This document shows positions 8,003 to 18,256 of a stretch of DNA of 52,615 bases, in pieces. The translations under genes were made by a program, and so were the position numbers. This stretch comes from Accumulibacter sp. (GTDB lineage Bacteria > Pseudomonadota > Gammaproteobacteria > Burkholderiales > Rhodocyclaceae). The DNA lies in the NCBI GenBank assembly GCA_031280565.1, contig JAITGN010000121.1:1-52615 (forward strand), read 5' to 3'. Below the pieces are notes generated by a model. The model was not told the origin of the DNA and searched no databases. It saw nothing but the letters and a program-made list of their open reading frames with translations. Every line of letters starts with the position of its first letter. Within the stretch, counting starts at the first letter, position 1.

Positions 8003-8212
8003 TCAGACAAGCACGACATCCGAAGCGTCGACAATCACGCGAAAATTCGCGCCGTAACAAATCAGTTTTTTGAAATTTTGGTGGACGGCGGTGACCAGGA
8101 AATGGTTTTCCAGGGCATGACCTTGCCGGGCGGCCCGGTTTTTCAGTTCCAGGAAGATTCTTTTGTTCAGGCGAACGATTTTTCCTACATAAGCATGCAG
8201 ATATAAAGGCAT
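8003..8212 (-). CDS. Small basic protein of unknown function (69 aa)
   Basis: I do not recognise the family. The likely start is the ATG at 8212, preceded on the minus strand by AGGAGAG with 5 bases between, a good ribosome site; the ORF track version (110 aa) starts too early. The 69-residue product begins MPLYLHAYVGKIV, is rich in Lys/Arg in its first half, and ends in a beta-like hydrophobic stretch (FRVIVDASDVVLV). It has no signal peptide, membrane segment or cysteine pair. The gene stands alone, convergent with the tmRNA gene whose terminator is about 110 bases away. I infer that it is expressed only from the ribosome site and uninterrupted frame; function cannot be stated. Confidence 0.55.
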   Translation of the reverse strand: MPLYLHAYVGKIVRLNKRIFLELKNRAARQGHALENHFLVTAVHQNFKKLICYGANFRVIVDASDVVLV

Positions 8213-8507
8213 TTGAACTCTCCTGATTTTTTTTGAAGCGGGACATGGGCGTCGCCTCCGCTGAGTCAGGCGATTGAGGGATAAAACATGAAAACGGGCG
8301 TTTCCGGAAGCGTGCGCTGACCGCGTAGGACGCATTTCTGGGACTGGCGTTGTCGCGGGGCATTGTGCGGCCGATCCATCGTGTTCTCCCGGGCGGTCTT
8401 CGAAAAACTATTTGAAAAGTCTAGAAAAGACGACCGCCGGAAAACATTGGAAATTTACCGGTATTGTGTAACAAAATGTGATACTGCTCGTTCGGTGCTT
8501 CAATGAT
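8213..8507. other. Intergenic stretch without a recognisable gene
   Basis: Upstream of the small 69-aa gene. The short ORFs here and in 8408-8599 lack ribosome sites and run into repeat sequence. No clear promoter or RNA structure was seen. Confidence 0.6.
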
Positions 8508-8536
8508 GCTTCAATCCACGCCCGTGACCGGGCGAC
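8508..8536 (-). repeat. Solitary type I-C CRISPR-repeat-like sequence
   Basis: On the minus strand the 29 bases start GTCGCCCGG, continue TCACGGGCG and end TGGATTGAAGC. This has the layout of a type I-C CRISPR repeat: GTCGC, a GC palindrome (GCCCG / CGGGC), then GTGGATTGAA. It is 3 bases shorter than the usual 32, and the penultimate base differs. No second copy or spacer stands beside it. A palindromic module starts about 10 bases further on. Confidence 0.5.
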
Positions 8537-8544
8537 AAAATACG

Positions 8545-8620
8545 GAAGGGGCGCTCCCCTCCCGCGCCGGATTATTCCCTTGAAGGGGGAGGTTTCCAAC
8601 CGGAGTCAGTTTTTTATGAA
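8545..8620 (-). repeat. Palindromic module of the dispersed repeat family
   Basis: Read on the minus strand it has AAAAAACTGACTCCGGTTGG, then AAACCTCCCCCTTCAAGGG, AATAATCCGG and GCGCGGGAGGGGAGCGCC. The AACTGACTCCGGTTGGAAACC part matches the AACTAACTCCGGTTTGAAACC end of the 1156-1323 / 4022-4187 element. It ends about 170 bases upstream of hslV; the intervening DNA shows no clear heat-shock promoter. Confidence 0.7.
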
Positions 8621-8792
8621 AAAGATGGGCGGCTGAAAGGAAGAAGAGGCGCATCCGCCAGAGTGTTCCTGAATTTCCTATGGGAGACTAAACAAAAGAT
8701 GCGGATTCTCCGGATTATGATTAAAATTCTGCGCTTCACGGAAATCGCCAGAGCGGTTTCCTTCAACAGTTTTTCAGGCTTGGGTGTTTGCG

Positions 8793-9329
8793 ATGGAGCA
8801 ATATCACGGAACGACGATTCTGTCCGTTCGCCGGAATGGCAAGGTCGCCATGGGAGGGGATGGGCAGGTTACACTGGGCAGTGTCGTTGTAAAAGCGAGC
8901 GCCCGCAAGGTGCGGCGCATTTACAAAAACCGGGTTCTGGCGGGGTTCGCTGGGGGAACGGCGGACGCGTTTACGCTGTTTGAGCGTTTTGAAGCCAAGC
9001 TCGACAAACATCAGGGAAATCTTTTGCGCGCTTCGGTCGAACTGGCGAAGGATTGGCGCAACGACCGCGCCTTGCGCCGCCTTGAAGCGATGCTGGCGAT
9101 CAGCGACAGGGAATGTTCGTTGATTGTTACGGGAAACGGCGATGTGCTGGAACCTGAGGAAGGGTTGCTTGCTATTGGTTCGGGCGGCGCGTTTGCCCAG
9201 TCGGCGGCGCGCGCGCTGCTTGGAAATACGGCGCTCGAACCGGCGGAAATCGTTCGGAAATCGCTGGAGATCGCGGGCGATCTCTGTATTTATACCAATC
9301 GTAACTTTACGATCGAAACGCTTGACTGA
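8793..9329 (+). CDS. hslV: ATP-dependent protease peptidase subunit HslV
   Basis: The 178-residue proteolytic core of the HslUV protease, a double hexamer with an N-terminal threonine nucleophile. The chain begins [14 protein letters not shown]; the TT pair marks the mature N terminus seen in this family. GGDGQVTLG and the Lys in ARKVRRIY are the other active-site landmarks. The ATG at 8793 is preferred over the in-frame GTG at 8784, since family members begin with MEQYHGTT. The ATPase partner hslU follows 21 bases downstream, so the two are co-transcribed. Family members are usually heat-shock regulated; I could not identify a convincing sigma-32 promoter here. Confidence 0.95.
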   Translation: MEQYHGTTILSVRRNGKVAMGGDGQVTLGSVVVKASARKVRRIYKNRVLAGFAGGTADAFTLFERFEAKLDKHQGNLLRASVELAKDWRNDRALRRLEAMLAISDRECSLIVTGNGDVLEPEEGLLAIGSGGAFAQSAARALLGNTALEPAEIVRKSLEIAGDLCIYTNRNFTIETLD

Positions 9330-9350
9330 AAATACGGTAAGAAACAGATC

Positions 9351-10682
9351 ATGCAGATGACGCCACAGGAAATTGTTCATGAACTCGACAAGCATATCGT
9401 CGGGCAGGGAAATGCCAAGAAAGCGGTCGCTATCGCTTTGCGAAACCGTTGGCGTCGCGCGCAGGTGGCCGAACCGCTGCGCCAGGAAATCACGCCGAAA
9501 AACATTCTGATGATCGGTCCGACCGGCGTGGGCAAGACGGAAATCGCGCGCCGGCTCGCGCGTTTGGCCGATGCGCCATTTATCAAGGTTGAAGCGACGA
9601 AGTTTACAGAAGTCGGCTATGTGGGGCGTGATGTCGAAACGATTATCCGTGACCTTGTCGAGATCGCCGTCAAAAACGGACGCGAGCGCGCAATGAAGGA
9701 CGTTCGCGCACGCGCCGAGGACGCGGCTGAGGAACGCTTGCTGGATGCTTTGCTTCCGCCCGCGCGCGGCGGTTTTTTCAATCACGAAGCCGAAGAACAG
9801 GACGAAGGCGGGACACGCCAGAAATTCCGGAAAAAATTGCGCGAAGGCAGCCTTGACAATAAGGAAATCGAAATCGAGGTCAACAGCGTCTCGATGCACG
9901 CCGAGATTTTCGCGCCGCCCGGGATGGAGGAGCTGACTTCGCAAATCCAGAGCATGTTCCAGAATATGGGGAATACGCGCAAAAAACCGCGCAAGTTGAA
10001 GATTAGCGAAGCACGGAAAATACTGGTTGACGAAGAAGCCGGAAAACTTGTCAACGACGACGAAATCAAGCTTGATGCCGTCTATAACGTGGAACAGAAC
10101 GGCATCGTCTTTTTGGACGAAATCGACAAGATCGCTTCGCGCAACGAAACGCAAGGTGCGGATGTTTCGCGCCAGGGCGTTCAGCGCGACCTTTTGCCGC
10201 TCGTTGAGGGAACGACCGTATCGACCAAATACGGGATGATCCGTACCGATCATATCCTTTTCATTGCAAGCGGCGCGTTCCATTTTGCCAAGCCTTCCGA
10301 TCTGATTCCCGAACTTCAGGGGCGTTTCCCGATACGGGTCGAGCTTGATTCGCTTTCCGTCACCGATTTCGAGCACATCCTCACGCAGACCGATGCGTGT
10401 CTGACGGCGCAATATCGGGCGTTGATGGCGACGGAAGGCGTGACACTCTCTTTCACGGCGAATGGTATCCGGCGGCTGGCCGAAATCGCCTGGGCGGTCA
10501 ACGAGCGTACCGAAAATATTGGCGCGCGGCGGCTTTACACGGTGATGGAGCGTTTGCTCGAAGACATTGCGTTCCGGGTCGGCTCCGATGGCGTGAAGGA
10601 AATCGGCATCGACACGGCCTATGTGGACGAGCGTCTGGCGGCTTTATCGGAAAACGAGGATTTGTCTCGCTACGTTCTTTGA
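9351..10682 (+). CDS. hslU: ATP-dependent protease ATPase subunit HslU
   Basis: A 443-residue AAA+ unfoldase that feeds substrates to HslV. Walker A is GPTGVGKTE at about 57-65. The inserted I domain, charged and coiled, spans roughly 110-240. Walker B is FLDEID, and the C terminus is the conserved DLSRYVL tail that docks into HslV. The length is as expected. Two in-frame Met codons (9351, 9357) are possible starts. It is convergent with proB, whose stop is 72 bases downstream; no hairpin terminator is obvious between them. The 549-aa minus-strand ORF over this gene is a shadow. Confidence 0.96.
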   Translation: MQMTPQEIVHELDKHIVGQGNAKKAVAIALRNRWRRAQVAEPLRQEITPKNILMIGPTGVGKTEIARRLARLADAPFIKVEATKFTEVGYVGRDVETIIRDLVEIAVKNGRERAMKDVRARAEDAAEERLLDALLPPARGGFFNHEAEEQDEGGTRQKFRKKLREGSLDNKEIEIEVNSVSMHAEIFAPPGMEELTSQIQSMFQNMGNTRKKPRKLKISEARKILVDEEAGKLVNDDEIKLDAVYNVEQNGIVFLDEIDKIASRNETQGADVSRQGVQRDLLPLVEGTTVSTKYGMIRTDHILFIASGAFHFAKPSDLIPELQGRFPIRVELDSLSVTDFEHILTQTDACLTAQYRALMATEGVTLSFTANGIRRLAEIAWAVNERTENIGARRLYTVMERLLEDIAFRVGSDGVKEIGIDTAYVDERLAALSENEDLSRYVL

Positions 10683-10753
10683 CATGTCTCGATTTTTTCT
10701 TGTCAGGCTGGCTTCCGGCGGTCAAGTTCCAGGGAAATAAAACCGGGAAGGCT

Positions 10754-12957
<2,204 letters not shown>

Positions 12958-13025
12958 TCAGGCATCAGGATGAAAAAACCGCTGGTATCCAGGAAATGTC
13001 CTGGCCGGATCAGGGCATCCTCCGT

Positions 13026-13054
13026 AAAAAAGCCCTATCGAGGGATAGGGCTTT
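13026..13054 (-). terminator. Terminator between rpmA and obgE
   Basis: An 11-bp stem, AAAGCCCTATC / GATAGGGCTTT, with a short loop. On the minus strand it is followed by T residues. It would end or attenuate the rplU-rpmA transcript before obgE. Confidence 0.85.
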
Positions 13055-13076
13055 CGGACCGAAGACGGCGCTGCCG

Positions 13077-13337
13077 CTATTCGGCCGCGACGATGCTGAC
13101 AGTGCGGCGACGCTTTTCACCCTTGATGGAAAAGCAAACCAATCCATCCGCGAGCGCGTACAGCGTATGGTCCTTCCCGACGCCGACGTTGATTCCCGGA
13201 TGAAAGGCTGTTCCGCGCTGCCTGACGAGGATGTTGCCCGCCAGCACTTTTTCGCCGCCGTAGCGTTTCACGCCGAGACGTTTCGATTCCGATTCGCGGC
13301 CGTTACGGGAACTGCCGCCTGCCTTTTTGTGTGCCAT
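13077..13337 (-). CDS. rpmA: 50S ribosomal protein L27
   Basis: An 86-residue ribosomal protein near the peptidyl-transferase centre. It begins [16 protein letters not shown], the canonical L27 N terminus whose flexible tail reaches the tRNA acceptor ends. The rest ([32 protein letters not shown]) is standard. It follows rplU by 18 bases in the conserved rplU-rpmA operon, and a terminator lies downstream at 13026-13054. Confidence 0.97.
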   Translation of the reverse strand: MAHKKAGGSSRNGRESESKRLGVKRYGGEKVLAGNILVRQRGTAFHPGINVGVGKDHTLYALADGLVCFSIKGEKRRRTVSIVAAE

Positions 13338-13355
13338 GAGTCTGTTTCCTTTCCG

Positions 13356-13667
13356 TCAGGCCGAAATGCCGTCAATGCGGATTTCGGTATAGTTTTGACG
13401 ATGGCCCTGATGTTTTTGATAGTGTTTGCGGCGGCGCATCTTGAAAATCCTGATTTTGTCGTGACGGCCATGCGAGAGCACGGTTGCCTTTACCGAAGCG
13501 CCGGAAACGCGCGGCGTTCCGATTTTCACGGAGTCGTCTTCTCCGACCATCAGGATTTCATCAAGAACGATTTCTGCGCCAACTGCAGCCGGTATCTGTT
13601 CTATTTTCAATTTCTCGCCGGTGGCAACCCGGTATTGCTTGCCGCCGGTTTTTATGACCGCGTACAT
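13356..13667 (-). CDS. rplU: 50S ribosomal protein L21
   Basis: A 103-residue 23S rRNA-binding protein. It begins [14 protein letters not shown] and contains the C-terminal signature [19 protein letters not shown]. The start at 13667 is chosen over the ORF-track Met four residues upstream because it matches the family and has GGAG upstream. A strong promoter lies at 13703-13730. It is first gene of the rplU-rpmA operon and divergent from ispB, as in many proteobacteria. Confidence 0.97.
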   Translation of the reverse strand: MYAVIKTGGKQYRVATGEKLKIEQIPAAVGAEIVLDEILMVGEDDSVKIGTPRVSGASVKATVLSHGRHDKIRIFKMRRRKHYQKHQGHRQNYTEIRIDGISA

Positions 13668-13702
13668 ATTGGACTCCAAAAAAGTGAAGCGAAGAACCGC
13701 AT

Positions 13703-13730
13703 ATTATACGCGGTTGCCGTGGCAAGTCAA
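13703..13730 (-). promoter_or_regulatory. Sigma-70 promoter of rplU-rpmA
   Basis: On the minus strand: TTGACT (13725-13730), a 16-base spacer, and a perfect TATAAT (13703-13708), 35 bases from the rplU start. Confidence 0.85.
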
Positions 13731-13800
13731 AACGCGCGATGTCCCGAAAAGCCTCTTCCAGGCCATGAGCGCGGAGATAGCCGGCCTTCTGGAGGTGAAG

Positions 13801-13842
13801 ATGTCTAAGTCGAAAAATAATGGCGTCCTCAAGAAGTTTTAA
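13801..13842 (+). CDS. Possible 13-residue leader-like peptide with perfect Shine-Dalgarno
   Basis: ATG at 13801 is preceded by GGAGGTGA, fully complementary to the 16S 3' end, with good spacing. The frame reads MSKSKNNGVLKKF and stops. The same frame is open upstream (ATG at 13766), so a 25-residue version is also possible. It lies between the divergent rplU promoter and ispB. No family is recognised. Such a match can occur by chance; I list it because the ribosome site is better than those of most genes here. Confidence 0.25.
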   Translation: MSKSKNNGVLKKF

Positions 13843-13916
13843 GGTGATAGTTTCATAAAATACCTATAAAACGTTTATAAATAAAATAATTTGACAGGAC
13901 TTTTGGATGGTTTTTC

Positions 13917-14040
13917 TATAAAATGGCTTGAAAACGTTATCAATATTTTCATATTTTTCTGTTTTTTCTGATAAATTCATCTTCGATGCTGAACCTGCAA
14001 GGCTTTCAGAGGGCGTCATATAAATTTTTTCCGAATATCT
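13917..14040 (+). repeat. AT-rich dispersed repeat module, copy 1
   Basis: It shares AAAATGGCTTGAAAACGTT, a following T-rich stretch with TTTTTCTG, then CTTTCAGAGGGCGTCATATA and TTTTTTCCGAATAT with 36564-36680. It lies in the rplU-ispB intergenic region, which otherwise has no gene. A G10 tract follows at about 14078-14087. Confidence 0.7.
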
Positions 14041-14104
14041 TGCATGAAGGACTCCGGCCAGCTTGCAGTAGGGCGTCGGGGGGGGGGCCGGAGAAGCTGA
14101 TAAT

Positions 14105-14205
14105 ATAATGCCCTTTTCCATCGAAAATCTGTTCCTGTTGGAAACCTCCGTCCTCAAGGGGATAATCGGATACGGCGAAGGCGCGGCTTTTTCCGTGCCG
14201 GAGTG
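14105..14205 (+). repeat. Palindromic module of the dispersed repeat family
   Basis: It contains ATCGAAAATCTGTTCC, then TGTTGGAAACCTCC, CTCAAGGGGATAATCGG and GGCGCGGCTTTTTCCG. The GGAAACCTCC...AAGGG...ATAATC order matches the 8545-8620 module, and the flanking ATCGAAAATC...GGCGCGG frame matches 33076-33160. Confidence 0.6.
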
Positions 14206-14309
14206 TCCAGTCATGGAGTGAAATATCATAAAGGCGGGAAAACCGCTGGAGCGAATGCGCCTGTCGTCGAATGGAATAACCGTAAATAACCCCGAATCTT
14301 TTTACGCAT

Positions 14310-15278
14310 GTGAGTTACGAAACCATTTTTCAGCCGGTCCGGCAGGATATGCTCGCCGTAGACGCACTGATTCAGGAGCGGCTGCATTCCAGGGCCGCGC
14401 TTATGCGACGGGTTGCCGCGCATATCATTCAGAGCGGCGGGAAACGGATTCGTCCCGCGCTTGTGCTGCTTGTGTCAGGCGCGCTTGGATACAGCGGTTC
14501 CCTTCATCATACGCTGGCAGCGGTCATTGAGTTGATTCACACGGCAACGCTTTTGCATGACGATGTTATTGATGATTCCGCTCTGCGGCGCGGCCGTGAA
14601 ACGGCCAATACGCTGTTCGGCAACGCGGCCAGCATTCTGGCGGGAGATTTTTTTTATTCGCGTGCTTTTGAAATGATGGTCGAAGTCGGCGAGATGCGGG
14701 TGATGCGGGTGATTTCCGAAGCGATCAGCCTCATCGCCGAAGGCGAGGTATTGCAGCTCATGAATTGTCATAATGCCGACATCGACGAGGCGCACTATAT
14801 GGAGGTTATCCGCTGCAAAACAGCCAAGTTTTTTGAGGCCGCGGCGCGAATCGGTGCGATTCTTGGCAAGGCTCCGCCTCAAATTGAGCAAGGAATGGCC
14901 GATTATGGGATACATCTTGGGATCGCGTTTCAGCTGATTGACGACGCGCTGGACTATTCGGGGATTGAATCCGAGCTGGGCAAGCATCCCGGCGACGATT
15001 TGGCGGAAGGCAAACCGACGCTGCCGCTGATTTACGTTTTGCGGCATGGAACGGCAGCTCAGAAGACCTGTGTCCGGAATGCCATCGAGAGCGCAGGGCG
15101 CGCGGATTTTCAGGAAGTGCTTCTGGCAGTGCGCGCTTCGGGTGCGCTGGAGTATGCAAAGAAGGTTGCGGAAGCAGAGGCGCGTCAGGCGATCAATGCG
15201 CTGGATGGCGTACCGGTTTCCCCCTGCAGGGATTCTTTGCTAGAATTACCCCTCTTTGCTGTCGCAAGAAATTCCTGA
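14310..15278 (+). CDS. ispB: Octaprenyl (polyprenyl) diphosphate synthase
   Basis: A 322-residue trans-prenyltransferase that builds the ubiquinone side chain by adding isopentenyl diphosphate units. It has both aspartate-rich motifs: LLHDDVIDD at about 80-88 and LIDDALDY at about 210-217. GGKRIRPAL near 45 binds diphosphate. The start is a GTG (14310), with no strong ribosome site; the length fits the family. tRNA-Pro follows 23 bases after the stop, an arrangement common in betaproteobacteria. Chain length (usually C40) cannot be read reliably from sequence. Confidence 0.94.
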   Translation: MSYETIFQPVRQDMLAVDALIQERLHSRAALMRRVAAHIIQSGGKRIRPALVLLVSGALGYSGSLHHTLAAVIELIHTATLLHDDVIDDSALRRGRETANTLFGNAASILAGDFFYSRAFEMMVEVGEMRVMRVISEAISLIAEGEVLQLMNCHNADIDEAHYMEVIRCKTAKFFEAAARIGAILGKAPPQIEQGMADYGIHLGIAFQLIDDALDYSGIESELGKHPGDDLAEGKPTLPLIYVLRHGTAAQKTCVRNAIESAGRADFQEVLLAVRASGALEYAKKVAEAEARQAINALDGVPVSPCRDSLLELPLFAVARNS

Positions 15279-15301
15279 CGGATATTTCGTGCGGCGCCGG
15301 T

Positions 15302-15379
<78 letters not shown>

Positions 15380-15576
15380 TGTGAATCAAGCCTTTTGATT
15401 TGGATGGACCGGTTTACGTTTCCGTGACTTGCGCACGTGCGAAGTTTCCCGGCGCGGTGCGCGGTGTGAAATGATTCTTCCGCAACATTTGACGATGCGC
15501 GTGCTCTAAGCACATCTATGATCCTTGTTCCGTTGCGCTTCGACGTTTTTTTGAGTGTCATTTCAGGAGTTTTTCA

Positions 15577-16290
15577 ATGAGTGCGAATGCTGTGAGTGTT
15601 ACGGCCAGTGGCAGGCCGCTTGGCGCTTATGAGGCGCTTTATATGCGTAAATCCATTCGGGCTTATCGTTCCAGCCCGGTGCCGCGGGATAGCCTCGAAC
15701 GGATTCTGACGGCCGCGGGCAGAGCGCCGAGCGGCACAAACACGCAACCATGGCGCGTCAGGGTTTTGACGGGAAACGCGCGTCAGCGTCTGGTTGATGC
15801 CGTGCTCGCGTTCCGCATGTCGAATCCAGGAGTAGAAAACTGGGGGTACGCCTATTACCCGCCGAAATGGCAGGAGCCTTATTCGTCGCGGCGGCGCAAA
15901 GTCGGGCTGGATATGTATGGCTTGTTGGGAATCGGAAAAGGCGATACCGGACGAATGCAAGAGCAGCAGAATCGCAATTTCTGTTTTTTTGACGCTCCGG
16001 TCGGGCTGGTTTTCAGCATTGGGGCGAATATGGAGCGCGGAAGCTGGCTGGACTACGGTTTCTTCATCCAGTCTATCGCTCTGGCGGCTGTGGCGGAAGG
16101 GCTGGGAAGTTGTATTCAGGCGTGCTGGGTCGCGCATTCCGATGTCGTGGCATCGGCCCTGGATTTTTCTCCGGAAGAGCGGCTGGTTTGCTGCATGGCG
16201 CTTGGCTTTCCCGATATGGCCGCGCCGGTCAACCGGCTGGAGACCGAGCGTATGTCTCTCGACGAGCTGGCCCTGTTTTTTCAGGACTGA
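15577..16290 (+). CDS. Nitroreductase-family FMN oxidoreductase
   Basis: 237 residues. The N-terminal FMN-binding signature is MRKSIRAYRSSPVP, followed by GRAPSGTNTQPWRV, which contacts FMN phosphate. GLGSCIQACW and the C-terminal LGFPDMAAPVN complete the fold. Members reduce nitroaromatics, quinones or related compounds with NAD(P)H as soluble homodimers; the natural substrate here is not known. The ATG has AGGAG 8 bases upstream. It stands between tRNA-Pro and the pilS block with about 130 bases to the next gene, so it is probably its own unit. Confidence 0.88.
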   Translation: MSANAVSVTASGRPLGAYEALYMRKSIRAYRSSPVPRDSLERILTAAGRAPSGTNTQPWRVRVLTGNARQRLVDAVLAFRMSNPGVENWGYAYYPPKWQEPYSSRRRKVGLDMYGLLGIGKGDTGRMQEQQNRNFCFFDAPVGLVFSIGANMERGSWLDYGFFIQSIALAAVAEGLGSCIQACWVAHSDVVASALDFSPEERLVCCMALGFPDMAAPVNRLETERMSLDELALFFQD

Positions 16291-16419
16291 ATATTTGCCG
16301 CCGTGCCAGGTTGAACACGACCACGGCGGAGTTTTCTTTGGCAATCACGCGCCCTCTGTTATCCTTGTTTCAGTGCGCTCATGGCTGGAGCGCGAATCAC
16401 GTTTCTATCCCGGTGTTTT

Positions 16420-16647
16420 ATGAGGCAGGCGCTTTTAATCGTTTTTGTCATTATTGTCCTGATGCTGTTGAGGAAAGGCAGAGGCAGGGCACGCCGCACG
16501 AAAGAAGACAGGGATTCACCCGCCGGCCACCTCCCTGAACGGATGGTCGAGTGCGCGTTTTGTGGCGTCAATTCCCCGGTCAGTGAAAACGTGCGGAAAC
16601 TCGGACGTTATTATTGCTGCGAACAACACAGAGACGCCGATGCCTGA
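16420..16647 (+). CDS. PP0621-family small membrane-anchored zinc-ribbon-like protein
   Basis: 75 residues from the Met at 16420. A single hydrophobic segment, ALLIVFVIIVLMLL, anchors the N terminus. A basic linker and a C-terminal metal-site pattern follow: CAFC near 44 and CCEQH near 67. This resembles the conserved PP0621-type proteins found beside pilS in proteobacteria. Its stop overlaps the pilS start by 8 bases (ATGCCTGA), which suggests translational coupling. The molecular function of the family is not established as far as I know; a link to the PilSR system is inferred from position only. Confidence 0.7.
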   Translation: MRQALLIVFVIIVLMLLRKGRGRARRTKEDRDSPAGHLPERMVECAFCGVNSPVSENVRKLGRYYCCEQHRDADA

Positions 16648-18256
16648 TTTTCTATCACCTTGGCTGCCATCCCAACTCTTTGGCTACTTCGATGACAACG
16701 CTGCGGATGTGTCTACGGCGCACTGGAAATCCCTGCGTTATTTCCTTTTTTACCGTTTTTGCATTGCCTGGATATTGCTTGTTTTTTTTATATTGCAGGC
16801 ATTGCCGTTATCATCGGTATTCGAGGCGCAAGAAAACCTGCCTCAGTGCCTGGCCATATTTTTCTATCTGATTACGGCATCTGTTTCCATCGCGGTGTTT
16901 CGCCGTTCAGCAACGCATTTCAATCTTAAGCTGAGCTTTTATGTTCTTGTTGATGTAATTGTTTTTTCTTTTCTCATACATGTCGGCGGAGGTCTGCGCA
17001 ACGCGCTTGGCGTGATTATGCTCGCTTCGCTTGCGGGAGCGTGTCTTGTTGGTCATGGAATACTCGTGCTGTTCTATGCTTCGCTGGCGACCGTGGCGAT
17101 CCTTTTGGGCGAATTGATCAAAATCGCTGTCTATGGTTTTGATATCGTCGGTCTTTTTCAGTCCGGGATATTCAGCGCCTGTTTCTTTGGTGTTGGAATT
17201 TCCTCGCGCCTGATCGCAAAACGCCTGATCGAAAATGAACGATTGGCGCAGAGGCAGAAGCTCGCGCTTAAAAACCAGATGCTGGTCAATCAGCGCGTCA
17301 TCGAAGAAATGCATGACGGGATTCTTGTATTGAGCCAGGACGGGAATATCAAACAGCATAATCCGCGCGCTGGACATTTGCTTGGACTGGGTGATCTGCC
17401 AGTTCTTGAGCTGAGAAACTATGCTCCTGAGCTGGCCGCTCGTTTCTTTTTGTGGCGTGCCCATCCGGTCGACAAGCCGCTCTTGTTCAAGGCGAAAGCC
17501 AGTGGCGTAAATTTTGGCGCGCGCTTTATTCCAACAGAAAGTTCGGAAAATGATGTGCTTGTTTTTATCGAAGATATGGAACATTTGCAGGAACAGGCGC
17601 GCCAGTTGAAACTGGCGGCGCTCGGCCGCCTGACAGCCAATATCGCGCATGAGATACGCAATCCGCTCTCAGCTATCAATCACGCTGGAGCCTTGTTGAA
17701 TGAAAAAACTCCCGATGATCGTTTGACGCGCATCATTCTCGACAATGTCCGGCGAGTCGAACGCATTGTCAGCGATATTCTTGAGCTTGGCCACCGGGAC
17801 AAGATTTCTCAGGAAGCGCTCAATTTGCGGCTGATTTTACCGAATCTTGTGGAAGAATATGATGACGGCAAAAACGGTGCTTTGGAAACTGTCATTTTCG
17901 AAATTTCGGGTATTGCGACATTGCTGTTCGACCGCGTGCATTTCCATCAGGTGATGTGGAATCTTCTGGGTAACGCTTTGCGTTATTCGCTGAAAAAGCG
18001 GGGCAGCGTCCGTCTCATTGTGTATGATAGCGCCAAGGACGGTGAAATATGCCTTCATGTCCGCGATGATGGACTTGGCATCGCCCCGGGATTGATGGAG
18101 CAGATTTTTGAGCCATTTTTTACCACGCATAGCAAAGGCACCGGCCTTGGTTTGTATATCGCACGCGAATTGTGTGAAGCCAATGGCGCACGGATTAAGC
18201 TATTGAACACTTCATCGGGAACGGATTTCTGTATTTCAGGGAAAGCGGCGAAATGA
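16640..18256 (+). CDS. pilS: Sensor histidine kinase PilS
   Basis: A 538-residue inner-membrane kinase that phosphorylates PilR to control type IV pilin expression. Six hydrophobic segments lie within about residues 30-200, then a PAS-like domain (EEMHDGILVLSQDGNIKQ). The HisKA H-box is NIAHEIRNPLSAINH, and the HATPase domain has MWNLLGNALRYS, DDGLGI and SKGTGLGLYI. The start at 16640 overlaps the upstream PP0621-like gene; the stop overlaps pilR in an ATGA. The order PP0621-pilS-pilR-ampD supports the assignment. In Pseudomonas PilS senses PilA levels in the membrane; whether that holds here is unknown. Confidence 0.92.
   Translation: MPDFLSPWLPSQLFGYFDDNAADVSTAHWKSLRYFLFYRFCIAWILLVFFILQALPLSSVFEAQENLPQCLAIFFYLITASVSIAVFRRSATHFNLKLSFYVLVDVIVFSFLIHVGGGLRNALGVIMLASLAGACLVGHGILVLFYASLATVAILLGELIKIAVYGFDIVGLFQSGIFSACFFGVGISSRLIAKRLIENERLAQRQKLALKNQMLVNQRVIEEMHDGILVLSQDGNIKQHNPRAGHLLGLGDLPVLELRNYAPELAARFFLWRAHPVDKPLLFKAKASGVNFGARFIPTESSENDVLVFIEDMEHLQEQARQLKLAALGRLTANIAHEIRNPLSAINHAGALLNEKTPDDRLTRIILDNVRRVERIVSDILELGHRDKISQEALNLRLILPNLVEEYDDGKNGALETVIFEISGIATLLFDRVHFHQVMWNLLGNALRYSLKKRGSVRLIVYDSAKDGEICLHVRDDGLGIAPGLMEQIFEPFFTTHSKGTGLGLYIARELCEANGARIKLLNTSSGTDFCISGKAAK

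Noticed and set aside
8508-8536. CRISPR array
   Set aside because: Only single repeat-like units were seen; no regularly spaced copies and no cas genes, so no array is called.
8580-8792. Sigma-32 heat-shock promoter of hslVU
   Set aside because: CTTGAA occurs but no CCCATNT-like -10 stands at proper spacing.
8663-8983. 106-aa plus-strand ORF
   Set aside because: Overlaps hslV in another frame and has no recognisable domain.
8763-10412. 549-aa minus-strand ORF
   Set aside because: Antisense shadow of hslV and hslU, with Arg/Phe-rich nonsense composition.
13864-14229. 121-aa minus-strand ORF upstream of rplU
   Set aside because: Runs through the AT-rich repeat and the G10 tract; no ribosome site or family.
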